Shown one piece after another: positions 7,304 through 14,075 of a stretch of DNA of 17,050 nt (position 1 is its first letter; each line of letters opens with the position of its first letter). Source of the DNA: UBA9076 sp964418835 (GTDB lineage: Bacteria > Bacillota_I > Bacilli_A > Erysipelotrichales > Erysipelotrichaceae); assembly GCA_964418835.1 (NCBI GenBank), contig CAYQNJ010000024.1, positions 1-17,050 of the forward strand, written 5' to 3'. Made by a program: the position numbers and the translations under genes. The notes beneath the pieces are model-generated. The model searched no databases, was not told where the DNA came from, and saw only the letters and a list, made by a program, of their open reading frames with translations.

Positions 7304-8971
7304 CTAAAATATGCCGTAGCTATTTCCTTCTTCATCTATTCCCATATCAAGAGCTGCAGGATGTTTTGGTAGTCCTGGCATTGTCATGATAGAGCCTGTA
7401 TAAACAACTACAAAACCTGCGCCAGCAGATACTTTTAAGTTAGTTACATTAATTCTAAATCCAGTTGGTCTTCCAATAATCTTTGGATCATCAGTTAAAG
7501 ACATAGGTGTTTTAGCCATACATATTGGTAAGTTATCAAATCCTAGTTGTTTTAATTGTTTTAAGTTTTCTTTAGCTGTGTCTAAAAATTCTACTCCATC
7601 TGCGCCATATATCTTTTTAGCAATTGTTTCTATTTTGTTTTCTATAGATTCATTTGTGTCATATATAGGTTTATAGTTATTTTCTTCTTCACAGATTTCT
7701 ACAACTTTGTTCGCAAGGTCAATCATACCTTTTCCACCTTGTGCCCAACCATCAGCTTCTTCAACTGGATAATTATTTTTATTACACCAATTAATTAGTG
7801 CATCTACTTCTTCTTTTGTGTCTTTTGAAAATTTGTTTATTGCAACTACAAATGGAAGGTTAAACTCTTTGATACTTTCAATATGTTTTTCAAGGTTTGC
7901 ACAACCTTTTAATAATGCGTCTACATTTTCTTCGTTGATTAATTCTTGTGAAACACCACCATGCATTTTTAGTGCTCTAATTGTCGCAACTAATACTATT
8001 GCGTTTGGTTTTAAATTACCTAATCTACATTTTATATCCAAGAATTTTTCAGCACCTAGATCTGCACCAAAACCTGCTTCAGTAACTACATAGTCAGCTA
8101 GTTTTAATGCGGTCTTTGTGGCAATTATAGAATTGCATCCATGAGCAATATTAGCGAAAGGGCCTCCATGTATAAATACAGGAGTATGTTCTAGAGTTTG
8201 TACTAAGTTTGGTTTTAGTGCATCTTTCATAATTACAGTAAGTGCACCACTTATTTTTAAGTCTTCTATAGTGACTGGTTTATTATCATAAGTATACGCA
8301 ACTATACATTTTTTTACTTTTTCTTCAAATTCATTTAAATCATTTGATAGACATAATATTGCCATAATTTCAGTTGCGACCGTTATTACAAATGTATCTT
8401 CTCTTTCTATACCATTTGTTTTCTTTTTTTGTGCAATGGTAATATTTCTCAATGTTCTATCATTCATATCTAAACATCTAGTCCACACTACTTTAGTAGG
8501 GTCAATGTTTAGTGGGTTTTCTTGATATATGTAGTTATCTAAAATAGCTGATACAAGATTGTTTGCGGTAGTAATTGCGTGCATATCTCCTGTAAAGTGT
8601 AAATTAATATCTTCCATAGGTACTACTTGTGCATATCCTCCACCTGTAGCTCCACCTTTTAAACCAAATACAGGTCCTAAAGAAGGTTCTCTTAAACATG
8701 CGATTACGTTTTTGTTTATTAACGCTAATCCATCAGTAAGTCCTACTGTTGTAGTTGATTTTCCTTCTCCAGCCTTTGTTGGATTAATAGCTGTAACAAG
8801 TATTAATTTACCATCTTTATTATCTTTAATGTCTTCCCAGATTTTATGGTCAATCTTTGCTTTATATTTACCATAGTTTTCTAGGTATTCACCTGATACA
8901 TTTGCTTTTTTCGCAATTTTTTCTATAGTTTCTAATTCTATTGATTGTGCAATCTTAATATCATTGTTCAT
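7304..8971 (-). CDS. fhs: Formate-tetrahydrofolate ligase
   Basis: Fhs condenses formate, THF and ATP into 10-formyl-THF, feeding purine synthesis, initiator tRNA formylation and, after reduction, methylene-THF pools. The 555 residues are a full-length enzyme. The phosphate-binding loop NPTKAGEGKST is at 63-73, and the family signature runs REPSLGPVFGLKGGATGGGY (94-113) into QVVPMEDINLHFTGD. The C terminus carries GRPTGFRINVTNLKVSAGAG and TMPGLPKHPAALDMGIDEEG, both highly conserved. It starts 9 nt after the recR stop, with only a weak AGGT ribosome binding site, so it is part of the dnaX transcript. It is unusual beside recR; its product chemistry relates to the folate-using MnmG two genes on. 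Cytoplasmic. Confidence 0.98.
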   Translation of the reverse strand: MNNDIKIAQSIELETIEKIAKKANVSGEYLENYGKYKAKIDHKIWEDIKDNKDGKLILVTAINPTKAGEGKSTTTVGLTDGLALINKNVIACLREPSLGPVFGLKGGATGGGYAQVVPMEDINLHFTGDMHAITTANNLVSAILDNYIYQENPLNIDPTKVVWTRCLDMNDRTLRNITIAQKKKTNGIEREDTFVITVATEIMAILCLSNDLNEFEEKVKKCIVAYTYDNKPVTIEDLKISGALTVIMKDALKPNLVQTLEHTPVFIHGGPFANIAHGCNSIIATKTALKLADYVVTEAGFGADLGAEKFLDIKCRLGNLKPNAIVLVATIRALKMHGGVSQELINEENVDALLKGCANLEKHIESIKEFNLPFVVAINKFSKDTKEEVDALINWCNKNNYPVEEADGWAQGGKGMIDLANKVVEICEEENNYKPIYDTNESIENKIETIAKKIYGADGVEFLDTAKENLKQLKQLGFDNLPICMAKTPMSLTDDPKIIGRPTGFRINVTNLKVSAGAGFVVVYTGSIMTMPGLPKHPAALDMGIDEEGNSYGIF

Positions 8972-8980
8972 TTTAGTTAC

Positions 8981-9571
8981 CTACATCTTCTTTCTGCCTT
9001 CTAGTGCTTTTATTAGTGTTAGCTCATCAGCGTAATCTAAGTGTCCACCCATTGGTAGACCATGAGCTATTCTTGTGACTAAAACATTTTCTTGTTGTAA
9101 TAACTTATCTAAGTATAAAGCTGTTGTTTCTCCTTCAAGTGTTGGATTTGTAGCAATAATAACTTCTTCAACACCTTCTTTTGATCTTTCTATTAATTCC
9201 TTTATTTTTAAATCTTCAGGAAGTATTCCTTTACTTTGTGATATAACTCCACCTAAAACATGATATACACCTTTATATTCCAATGTTTTTTCCATAGCAA
9301 TGATATCTTTAGGCGATTGAACAACACATATCAACTTATGATTTCTTGTCTTGTCTTTACATATAAGGCATTCATCTTCTTCACTATAGTTTCCACATGT
9401 TGTACATAATTTTATCTTTTGTTTTGATTCTGTTAATGCTTCTGTAAATCTTTTAACTTCTTCATCATCTTTTTCTAACATTAACAAAGCATATCGTTCC
9501 GCTGTTTTATTTCCTACTCCTGGTAGCATTTTAAAACAATCAATTAATTTATTTAAACTTTCGGGATACAT
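8981..9571 (-). CDS. recR: Recombination protein RecR
   Basis: RecR acts with RecO (and RecF) to load RecA at gaps during recombinational repair. The 196-residue length is normal. A helix-hairpin-helix MLPGVGNKTAERYA lies at 15-28. The zinc finger is C56-x2-C59-x8-C68-x2-C71. The Toprim domain follows, with CVVQSPKDI, YHVLGGVISQSKGILPEDL and VIIATNPTLEGETTALYL, whose Glu is the Toprim acidic residue. The end RIAHGLPMGGHLDYADELTL is strongly conserved across the family. The gene starts within the stop codon of ebfC (TAATG, 1-nt overlap), the classical coupling in dnaX-ebfC-recR operons. Confidence 0.98.
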   Translation of the reverse strand: MYPESLNKLIDCFKMLPGVGNKTAERYALLMLEKDDEEVKRFTEALTESKQKIKLCTTCGNYSEEDECLICKDKTRNHKLICVVQSPKDIIAMEKTLEYKGVYHVLGGVISQSKGILPEDLKIKELIERSKEGVEEVIIATNPTLEGETTALYLDKLLQQENVLVTRIAHGLPMGGHLDYADELTLIKALEGRKKM

Positions 9572-9879
9572 TAAAACATTCCAGGTATATTCATACCACC
9601 AGTAAGATTTTTCATCTTACCTTCTCTATCTTCTTTTGCAAGAGTTGAAGCATTGTTAAATGCCACTAATAGTAAGTCTTGTAACATTTCTTTGTTATCA
9701 ACTTCTAATAGTTCGCTGTTAATTTCTACACTTAATACTTCATTTCCTCCTGTTAAGACAATCTTTACACCATCTCCTCCAGCAGTTCCTGTATATTCAG
9801 TATTTACTAACTCTTCTTCAGCTTTCCCTAATTGACTTTGCATTCTTTGTGCTTGTTGCATTAATTTTTGTAAATCCAT
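9571..9879 (-). CDS. ebfC: Nucleoid-associated protein of the YbaB/EbfC family
   Basis: YbaB/EbfC proteins are small dimeric DNA-binding proteins with a tweezer shape, encoded between dnaX and recR in many bacteria. This one has 102 residues, the usual length. The N-terminal helix MDLQKLMQQAQRMQSQLGKA leads into a strand region TGTAGGDGVKIVLTGGNEVLSVEI, then the helix that begins DNKEMLQDLLLVAFNNA. The glycine-rich C terminus MKNLTGGMNIPGMF is typical. Its ATG directly follows the dnaX TAA, so the two are coupled. The role in nucleoid structure or in repair with RecR is known only in outline. Confidence 0.97.
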   Translation of the reverse strand: MDLQKLMQQAQRMQSQLGKAEEELVNTEYTGTAGGDGVKIVLTGGNEVLSVEINSELLEVDNKEMLQDLLLVAFNNASTLAKEDREGKMKNLTGGMNIPGMF

Positions 9880-11775
9880 TTAGTTATCCTCCTCGACTAT
9901 GTTTACATTTTCTAAACCAAATAAGTCAATTACCTTCTTTACAGGTTCTATAACCACTGGTTTTTCTTCTTTTATTTCATATCTTCTTACTAGATATGGA
10001 TTTGGTAATGTGCCTTGTTCAACGCTTTTTTTAAATAAAGCTAGAACTTCTTTATATTGATCTTCTGTTAATCCAAATATCATTTTATCAATATCTAACT
10101 TGTCTTTTATAAACTTATATAATTCTAAGTTCATTGTTTTTTCATTTATCTCATTCACTATAGTTTCATGTGGACTCATTAGTAATATGCAGTCTTTTCC
10201 ACTTGCGGCTATTTGTGTTTTGCTGAGTAAGTTTACATACCTTGCAAGTTCTAAATCGTGTTTATATTTCCAGTTTTCTTTAAACTTGATTTCATCTTCA
10301 GTTCTGATATCTCTACCACACTGAACTACTAACTGAAGCAACATATCATTGTCATAATATTCAACTTCATCCACTACTTCTTCACTTGAAAATAAATCAA
10401 GTGTATTTTTTTGTTTAGGTTGTGTTTGTATTGTTTCTTGTGGTTCTACAATATCATCTTGTATGTCTTCATCTTGATATTCTATTTCTTTTTGTGGTTC
10501 TTGTTTATCATCAAACTCTTCTGATAAAGAATTTTGTTCTTCTATATCTTCAGTAATTTGTTCATAATTATCTTCTTCCTCTACAACCTCTTCAATATGT
10601 TCTTCTGTATCCATATTGTTTTCTACTTCTTCAATATTTCTTATTATTGTAGAGTCTTCTTTTGTTGTTGGTTTTAAAAACGGGTTTTCATACGCCTTTA
10701 CATTCATCATTTTTAAACAAGCCACTTCGAAGTAATTATAAACATTTGTCGCATTGAAATATGATTCACTAGCCTTCATTAATATGTCAATCATTTCTAA
10801 TAGAGATGACTCATCATATATATCTAGTATTTGTTTAGCTTGTTTCTTATCTAGACTTTCAAGTATCTCTTCATTGTTAGTATAAGAGTATAAAATTGTT
10901 TCTTTATATATATTCACAAAATCATTTGTTAAACGTTTAAAATCAACACCTCTTGAAAGAAATTCTTTCAATTGTATCAAAACATCCTTTGCCTTTTTTT
11001 GACTTATTATTTCTATAAAGTTGATCTTATCTTGAACTGATGTTAAACCATATATTTCTTTAATACTGTTTTCAGTTATTTTATATGTGTCTCCAGAATA
11101 AGCAATACACTGATCTAAAATACTTAAGGCATCTCTCATTCCACCTTCTGCTAAATCTGTAATCATTTTTAATGCAGTTTCTGTGATATCTATGTTTTCT
11201 TCCTTTGATACATGTTTTAATCTTTTAATGATACTTGGTTTATCTACCCTTAAGAAATCAAATCTTTGACATCTTGAAATAATTGTAGGTAACACTTTGT
11301 TTGGTTCGGTTGTGGCAAGTATAAACACTACATATTCTGGTGGTTCTTCTAAAGATTTTAATAGAGCGTTAAATGCACTACCACTTAACATATGTACCTC
11401 GTCTATTATGTAAACTTTATATTTACTTTGAAATGGTACATATTTTAATTGTTCAATTATTTCTCTTACGTCATTTACACCATTATTACTAGCCGCATCT
11501 AATTCAATAATATCTTGATTTACATTATTATCACTTGCGACACAATTTTCACATCTATTACAAGGTGCTTCTTCTGGATTAAGACAGTTTATTGTTTTCG
11601 CAAATATTTTTGCGACACTTGTTTTACCAGTACCTCTTGTACCACAAAATAGATAAGCATGACCAACCTTGTTTTGCTTTATAGTTTGTTTTAAAGCTTT
11701 AATTATATAATCCTGTCCAACAACATCTTCAAACACTGATGGACGGTATTTTCGATAAAGTGCTTTATATGCCAT
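9880..11775 (-). CDS. dnaX: DNA polymerase III subunits gamma/tau
   Basis: DnaX is the ATPase of the sliding-clamp loader and, in its long form, ties the polymerase to the loader. The 631 residues contain the AAA+ core: Walker A GTRGTGKTS (45-53), a zinc module C64-x7-C72-x2-C75-x2-C78, Walker B IIDEVHMLS (123-131) and the SRC motif (167-169). Domain III extends to about residue 360. Residues 370-480 are a highly acidic, low-complexity linker rich in Glu, Asp and Gln, followed by a tau-like C-terminal domain with GRDIRTEDEIKFKENWK. The promoter at 11797-11805 and an AGGAG ribosome binding site (11783-11787, 7 nt from the ATG) make this the first gene of the long operon. A phased A AAA AAG heptamer occurs at codons 259-261. 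Confidence 0.97.
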   Translation of the reverse strand: MAYKALYRKYRPSVFEDVVGQDYIIKALKQTIKQNKVGHAYLFCGTRGTGKTSVAKIFAKTINCLNPEEAPCNRCENCVASDNNVNQDIIELDAASNNGVNDVREIIEQLKYVPFQSKYKVYIIDEVHMLSGSAFNALLKSLEEPPEYVVFILATTEPNKVLPTIISRCQRFDFLRVDKPSIIKRLKHVSKEENIDITETALKMITDLAEGGMRDALSILDQCIAYSGDTYKITENSIKEIYGLTSVQDKINFIEIISQKKAKDVLIQLKEFLSRGVDFKRLTNDFVNIYKETILYSYTNNEEILESLDKKQAKQILDIYDESSLLEMIDILMKASESYFNATNVYNYFEVACLKMMNVKAYENPFLKPTTKEDSTIIRNIEEVENNMDTEEHIEEVVEEEDNYEQITEDIEEQNSLSEEFDDKQEPQKEIEYQDEDIQDDIVEPQETIQTQPKQKNTLDLFSSEEVVDEVEYYDNDMLLQLVVQCGRDIRTEDEIKFKENWKYKHDLELARYVNLLSKTQIAASGKDCILLMSPHETIVNEINEKTMNLELYKFIKDKLDIDKMIFGLTEDQYKEVLALFKKSVEQGTLPNPYLVRRYEIKEEKPVVIEPVKKVIDLFGLENVNIVEEDN

Positions 11776-11782
11776 TACTTGT

Positions 11783-11805
11783 CTCCTAACTATATAATTA
11801 TAACA
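11783..11805 (-). promoter_or_regulatory. dnaX promoter (extended -10) and ribosome binding site
   Basis: On the minus strand TGTTATAAT (11805-11797) is a perfect extended -10 element. No good -35 is visible 17 nt upstream, which is normal for extended -10 promoters. The AGGAG ribosome binding site is at 11787-11783. The predicted transcript starts only a few bases before it, so the leader is very short. The -10 lies immediately downstream of the tadA terminator hairpin. Confidence 0.6.
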
Positions 11806-11809
11806 AAAT

Positions 11810-11839
11810 AAAGGCTTATTTTATATAGAATAAGCCTTT
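11810..11839 (-). terminator. Hairpin terminator between tadA and dnaX
   Basis: AAAGGCTTATT (11810-11820) pairs perfectly with AATAAGCCTTT (11829-11839) around an 8-nt loop. On the minus strand the stem is followed by ATTTTGTTAT, an imperfect T-tract. On the plus strand a T-run also follows some 10 nt later. It probably ends or attenuates tadA transcripts just before the dnaX promoter. Confidence 0.7.
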
Positions 11840-11874
11840 AAATATCACTTTTTTATATCAAACCAAAATAGTGT

Positions 11875-12330
11875 TTAGATTTGTTTGTTTCGTTTAAGTT
11901 TAAAATAATCTTTTAGTAAACTAGAACATTTTTCTTCTAATATTCCACCAACTACGTTTGGGTAATGGTTTAATCCTTTTATCTCATTTAAATTAAAGTT
12001 ACTTCCATAGCTTCCACCTTTAAAATCATAAGCTCCAAAGAATACATTTTTTATTCTTGATTGCATGATTGCGCCTGCACACATAGGACATGGTTCTAAT
12101 GTAATGTATATATCGCACTCATCTAAATACCATGAATTTAGTTTGCTGCAAGCTTCATCTATCGCAATAATTTCAGCATGTGCTATCGATCTTTTTGTTG
12201 TGTGTCTAAGATTATGAGCCTTACTTATAATTTCTCCATCTTTTACAATTACACATCCTATCGGGACTTCATCAATTTCACTTGCTTTTATTGCTTCTTG
12301 TATAGCTAATTCCATATATTCTATATTCAT
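11875..12330 (-). CDS. tadA: tRNA(Arg) adenosine-34 deaminase
   Basis: TadA deaminates A34 to inosine in tRNA-Arg(ACG), which is needed to read CGU, CGC and CGA. The 151-residue protein has the zinc-dependent deaminase motifs: H51-A-E53 (SIAHAEIIAI; His is a zinc ligand and Glu the proton shuttle) and P80-C81-PM-C84-AGAI with the two zinc cysteines. VPIGCVIVKDGEII (22-35) is the usual N-terminal strand. The RNK-rich C-terminal helix is family-typical. The ribosome binding site is AGGTGA at 12339-12334. There is no separate promoter between it and the SRP RNA, so it may depend on read-through from the SRP RNA or serS transcripts. It lies in the conserved tadA-dnaX-ebfC-recR block. Confidence 0.96.
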   Translation of the reverse strand: MNIEYMELAIQEAIKASEIDEVPIGCVIVKDGEIISKAHNLRHTTKRSIAHAEIIAIDEACSKLNSWYLDECDIYITLEPCPMCAGAIMQSRIKNVFFGAYDFKGGSYGSNFNLNEIKGLNHYPNVVGGILEEKCSSLLKDYFKLKRNKQI

Positions 12331-12347
12331 ACTTCACCTAAATAAAA

Positions 12348-12421
12348 GGTACACACAAGCAGAGGTTTGTATGGCTGCTGTCTTCCGACCCTGACCAAGT
12401 TGTATACTTACTTGTTGTACC
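12348..12421 (-). ncRNA. ffs: Signal recognition particle RNA (short 4.5S type)
   Basis: The minus strand reads TTGGTCAGGGTCGGAAGACA then GCAGCC, the universal SRP domain IV core: GUC-GGAA-GAC with the GGAA tetraloop flanked by the CAGG and AGCAGCC symmetric-loop strands that bind Ffh. The ends pair as GGTACAACAAG with CTTGTGTGTACC (one bulge), giving a single rod of about 74 nt with no room for an Alu domain. A T-rich TTTTATTT follows. The RNA escorts nascent membrane and secreted proteins. Termini are inferred from the helix ends and from the promoter position. Confidence 0.92.
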
Positions 12422-12428
12422 GTTTTAT

Positions 12429-12457
12429 ATTATACATAAAATCTTTAAATCTATCAA
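12429..12457 (-). promoter_or_regulatory. SRP RNA promoter
   Basis: TTGATA (-35, 12457-12452) and TATAAT (-10, 12434-12429) are separated by exactly 17 bp, a near-consensus sigma-A promoter. Transcription should start at or near the GG at 12421 that opens the SRP RNA helix. The parS palindrome ends 7 bp upstream of the -35. Confidence 0.88.
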
Positions 12458-12463
12458 CTTGAT

Positions 12464-12479
12464 TGTTTCACGTGAAACA
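12464..12479. other. parS: parS centromere site 1
   Basis: TGTTTCACGTGAAACA is the perfect 16-bp ParB (Spo0J)-binding palindrome known from Bacillus and many other bacteria. Here the symmetry extends to 20 bp (12462-12481), running directly into the serS stop codon. ParB nucleates at parS, spreads, and works with ParA/Soj and SMC to organise and segregate origins. The parAB genes are not in this window. Confidence 0.93.
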
Positions 12480-12480
12480 A

Positions 12481-13758
12481 TTACCCAATAATAGTTTTTC
12501 CACCCATATAAGGTTGTAGTGCTTGTGGAATATTAACTGTTCCATCTTCATTTAAGTTGTTTTCTAAGAAAGCAATCAACATTCTTGGTGGAGCTACTAC
12601 AGTATTGTTTAATGTATGTGCAAAATATTTACCATTTTCACCATTAACTCTTATACCTAATCTTCTTGCTTGAGCATCCCCTAGATTTGAACAACTTCCT
12701 ACTTCAAAGTATTTCTTTTGTCTTGGTGACCAAGCTTCTACATCACAACTTTTAACTTTTAAATCTGCTAAATCTCCAGAACAACATTCTAAAGTTCTTA
12801 CAGGTATATCAAGTGTTCTAAAGAAATCTACTGAATTCTTCCATAGTTGATCATACCAATACATTGAATCTTCTGGCTTACACACAACTATCATTTCTTG
12901 TTTTTCAAATTGATGAATTCTATATACTCCTCTTTCTTCAATTCCGTGTGCACCAACTTCTTTTCTAAAACATGGAGAATAGCTAGTTAGTGTTTGAGGT
13001 AATGAATCTTCGGTTAAAATAGAATCAATAAATTTACCAATCATTGAATGTTCACTTGTTCCAATAAGATATAAGTCTTCTCCTTCAATCTTATACATCA
13101 TGTTTTCCATTTCCGCAAAACTCATTACACCAGTCACAACATTTCCGTGAATCATATAAGGAGGAATGCAATATGTAAAACCTCTATCAATCATAAAATC
13201 TCTTGCATAAGATAATATTGCTGAATGTAATCTTGCTACATCACCCATTAAATAATAGAATCCAGTTCCACTCGTTTTTCTTGCGCTATCTAGATCAAGT
13301 CCACTTAATCTTTCCATTATATCCACATGATAAGGAACTTCAAAAGGCTTTTCTAATGGCTCACCATATCTTTCAACTTCCACATTTTCACTATCATCTT
13401 TACCAACTGGCACAGAATCATCAATAATATTTGGTATTACAAGCATTCTATTCTTTATTTCTTCTTCTAAATTAGCTTCTTCAACTTCTAGCGCTTGTAT
13501 TTCTTCGTTTATTTTAGAAATTCTTAGTTTTGTTGCTTCAGCCTCATCTTTTTTACCTTCTCTCATTAAAAGGCCAATTTGTTTAGATGAACTGTTTCTT
13601 TCAGCTCTTAAATCGTCAGCTTTTGTTTTTGTTTGTCTAAATTTGATATCTAGTTCTACAACTTCATCAACTAAAGGTAGTTTTTCATCTTGAAACTTCT
13701 TCTTTATATTCTCTTTAACTAATTCTGGATTTTCTCTAATCAATTTAATATCTAACAT
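12481..13758 (-). CDS. serS: Serine-tRNA ligase
   Basis: SerRS charges tRNA-Ser and tRNA-Sec with serine. The ATG at 13758, with AAGGAG at 13770-13765, gives 425 residues starting MLDIKLIREN, the family's standard N terminus. The N-terminal coiled-coil arm (about 28-105) holds the tRNA variable loop. The class II core has GTSEHSM (233-239), motif 2 FRKEVGAHGIEERGVYRIHQ (264-283) followed by FEKQE, and motif 3 NNTVVAPPRMLIAFLEN (384-400). The DLADLKVKSCDVEAWSPRQK then KYFEVGSCSNLGDAQARR stretch resembles, from memory, a SerRS variant of clostridia rather than the commonest form. An in-frame extension upstream to 13818 would translate the T-box and was discarded. Expression is under T-box control, and the gene is flanked by parS sites. 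Confidence 0.97.
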   Translation of the reverse strand: MLDIKLIRENPELVKENIKKKFQDEKLPLVDEVVELDIKFRQTKTKADDLRAERNSSSKQIGLLMREGKKDEAEATKLRISKINEEIQALEVEEANLEEEIKNRMLVIPNIIDDSVPVGKDDSENVEVERYGEPLEKPFEVPYHVDIMERLSGLDLDSARKTSGTGFYYLMGDVARLHSAILSYARDFMIDRGFTYCIPPYMIHGNVVTGVMSFAEMENMMYKIEGEDLYLIGTSEHSMIGKFIDSILTEDSLPQTLTSYSPCFRKEVGAHGIEERGVYRIHQFEKQEMIVVCKPEDSMYWYDQLWKNSVDFFRTLDIPVRTLECCSGDLADLKVKSCDVEAWSPRQKKYFEVGSCSNLGDAQARRLGIRVNGENGKYFAHTLNNTVVAPPRMLIAFLENNLNEDGTVNIPQALQPYMGGKTIIG

Positions 13759-13771
13759 ATATTTCTCCTTT

Positions 13772-13797
13772 AAAATAAAAAAACACCTAATTTTAGG
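13772..13797 (-). terminator. T-box leader terminator of serS
   Basis: CCTAAAATTAGG (13797-13786) can form a short hairpin, followed by a run of seven T and then ATTTT (13783-13772). It overlaps the 3' strand of the antiterminator (CCCT at 13798-13795), so the two are mutually exclusive, as in T-box riboswitches. The stem is short and the terminator looks weak. Confidence 0.65.
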
Positions 13798-13832
13798 GAC
13801 GATATCTCGTGGTGCCACCCTTTTTATATAAA

Positions 13833-13848
13833 TGTTTCACGTGAAACA
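13833..13848. other. parS: parS centromere site 2, inside the serS T-box leader
   Basis: This is a second perfect copy of TGTTTCACGTGAAACA, 1,369 bp from the first. It sits between the stem I/II region and the T-box antiterminator of serS. Palindromy stops at 16 bp in DNA. In the transcript the site folds into a hairpin apex (see findings). Confidence 0.92.
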
Positions 13849-14003
13849 ATTACATCTCTTTCCACATATAACGGTTGTCCCGGGAAGGTTCTCTTCCACT
13901 CAGAGGTAGATTTCAATACATATTTATTATAACTTTCACCATCCGTTATCTCTCTATGAATAAACTTTGTATCTACTTAGCCCCATCTTAGTTTTGTAAG
14001 CAT

Positions 14004-14032
14004 ATTTAACCATTGTAAATATTTTTTGTCAA
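14004..14032 (-). promoter_or_regulatory. serS promoter
   Basis: TTGACA (-35, 14032-14027) and TTAAAT (-10, 14009-14004) have a 17-bp spacer, and TG one base before the -10 gives an extended element. The predicted start near 13997 leads straight into the T-box leader. Confidence 0.8.
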
Positions 14033-14041
14033 CTAATGGTA

Positions 14042-14068
14042 TGTTATAATTACTTAAACAAGCGAGGA
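14042..14068 (+). promoter_or_regulatory. Lipoprotein gene promoter and ribosome binding site
   Basis: TGTTATAAT (14042-14050) is an extended -10 element with a T-rich -35 region (14022-14027) that touches the -35 of the divergent serS promoter. GAGGA (14064-14068) is the ribosome binding site, 7 nt before the ATG at 14076. Confidence 0.65.
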
Positions 14069-14075
14069 TTAGTCA

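Larger units (their letters stand above)
13772..13998 (-). promoter_or_regulatory. Serine T-box riboswitch leader of serS
   Basis: The antiterminator is textbook: AGGG (13821-13818), T-box bulge TGGCACC (13817-13811), hairpin ACGAGATATCGT (13810-13799), CCCT (13798-13795). UGGC in the bulge pairs with an uncharged GCCA 3' end, which fits the G73 discriminator of tRNA-Ser. Stem I carries AGAGAG and a GGATGGTGAAAG apical region, and GAAATCTACC at 13914-13905 has the Ser codon UCU (13910-13908) in the usual specifier setting, framed by GAA and ACC. Uncharged tRNA-Ser would stabilise the antiterminator and switch serS on. This leader fills the gap of about 317 bases between serS and the divergent lipoprotein gene. 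Confidence 0.92.

Noticed and set aside
10360..10680. Low-complexity stretch in dnaX as a possible repeat or inserted element
   Set aside because: It is in frame and encodes the acidic linker of tau, which is variable and low-complexity in this family.
13203..13427. Plus-strand open frame inside serS, and similar frames opposite mnmG, fhs, dnaX and others
   Set aside because: They are antisense shadows with no ribosome binding site and no family features, lying opposite well-recognised proteins.
13759..13818. In-frame N-terminal extension of serS (starting MAPRDIVPK)
   Set aside because: It would translate the T-box antiterminator and terminator; the ATG at 13758 has a strong ribosome binding site and gives the standard SerRS N terminus.
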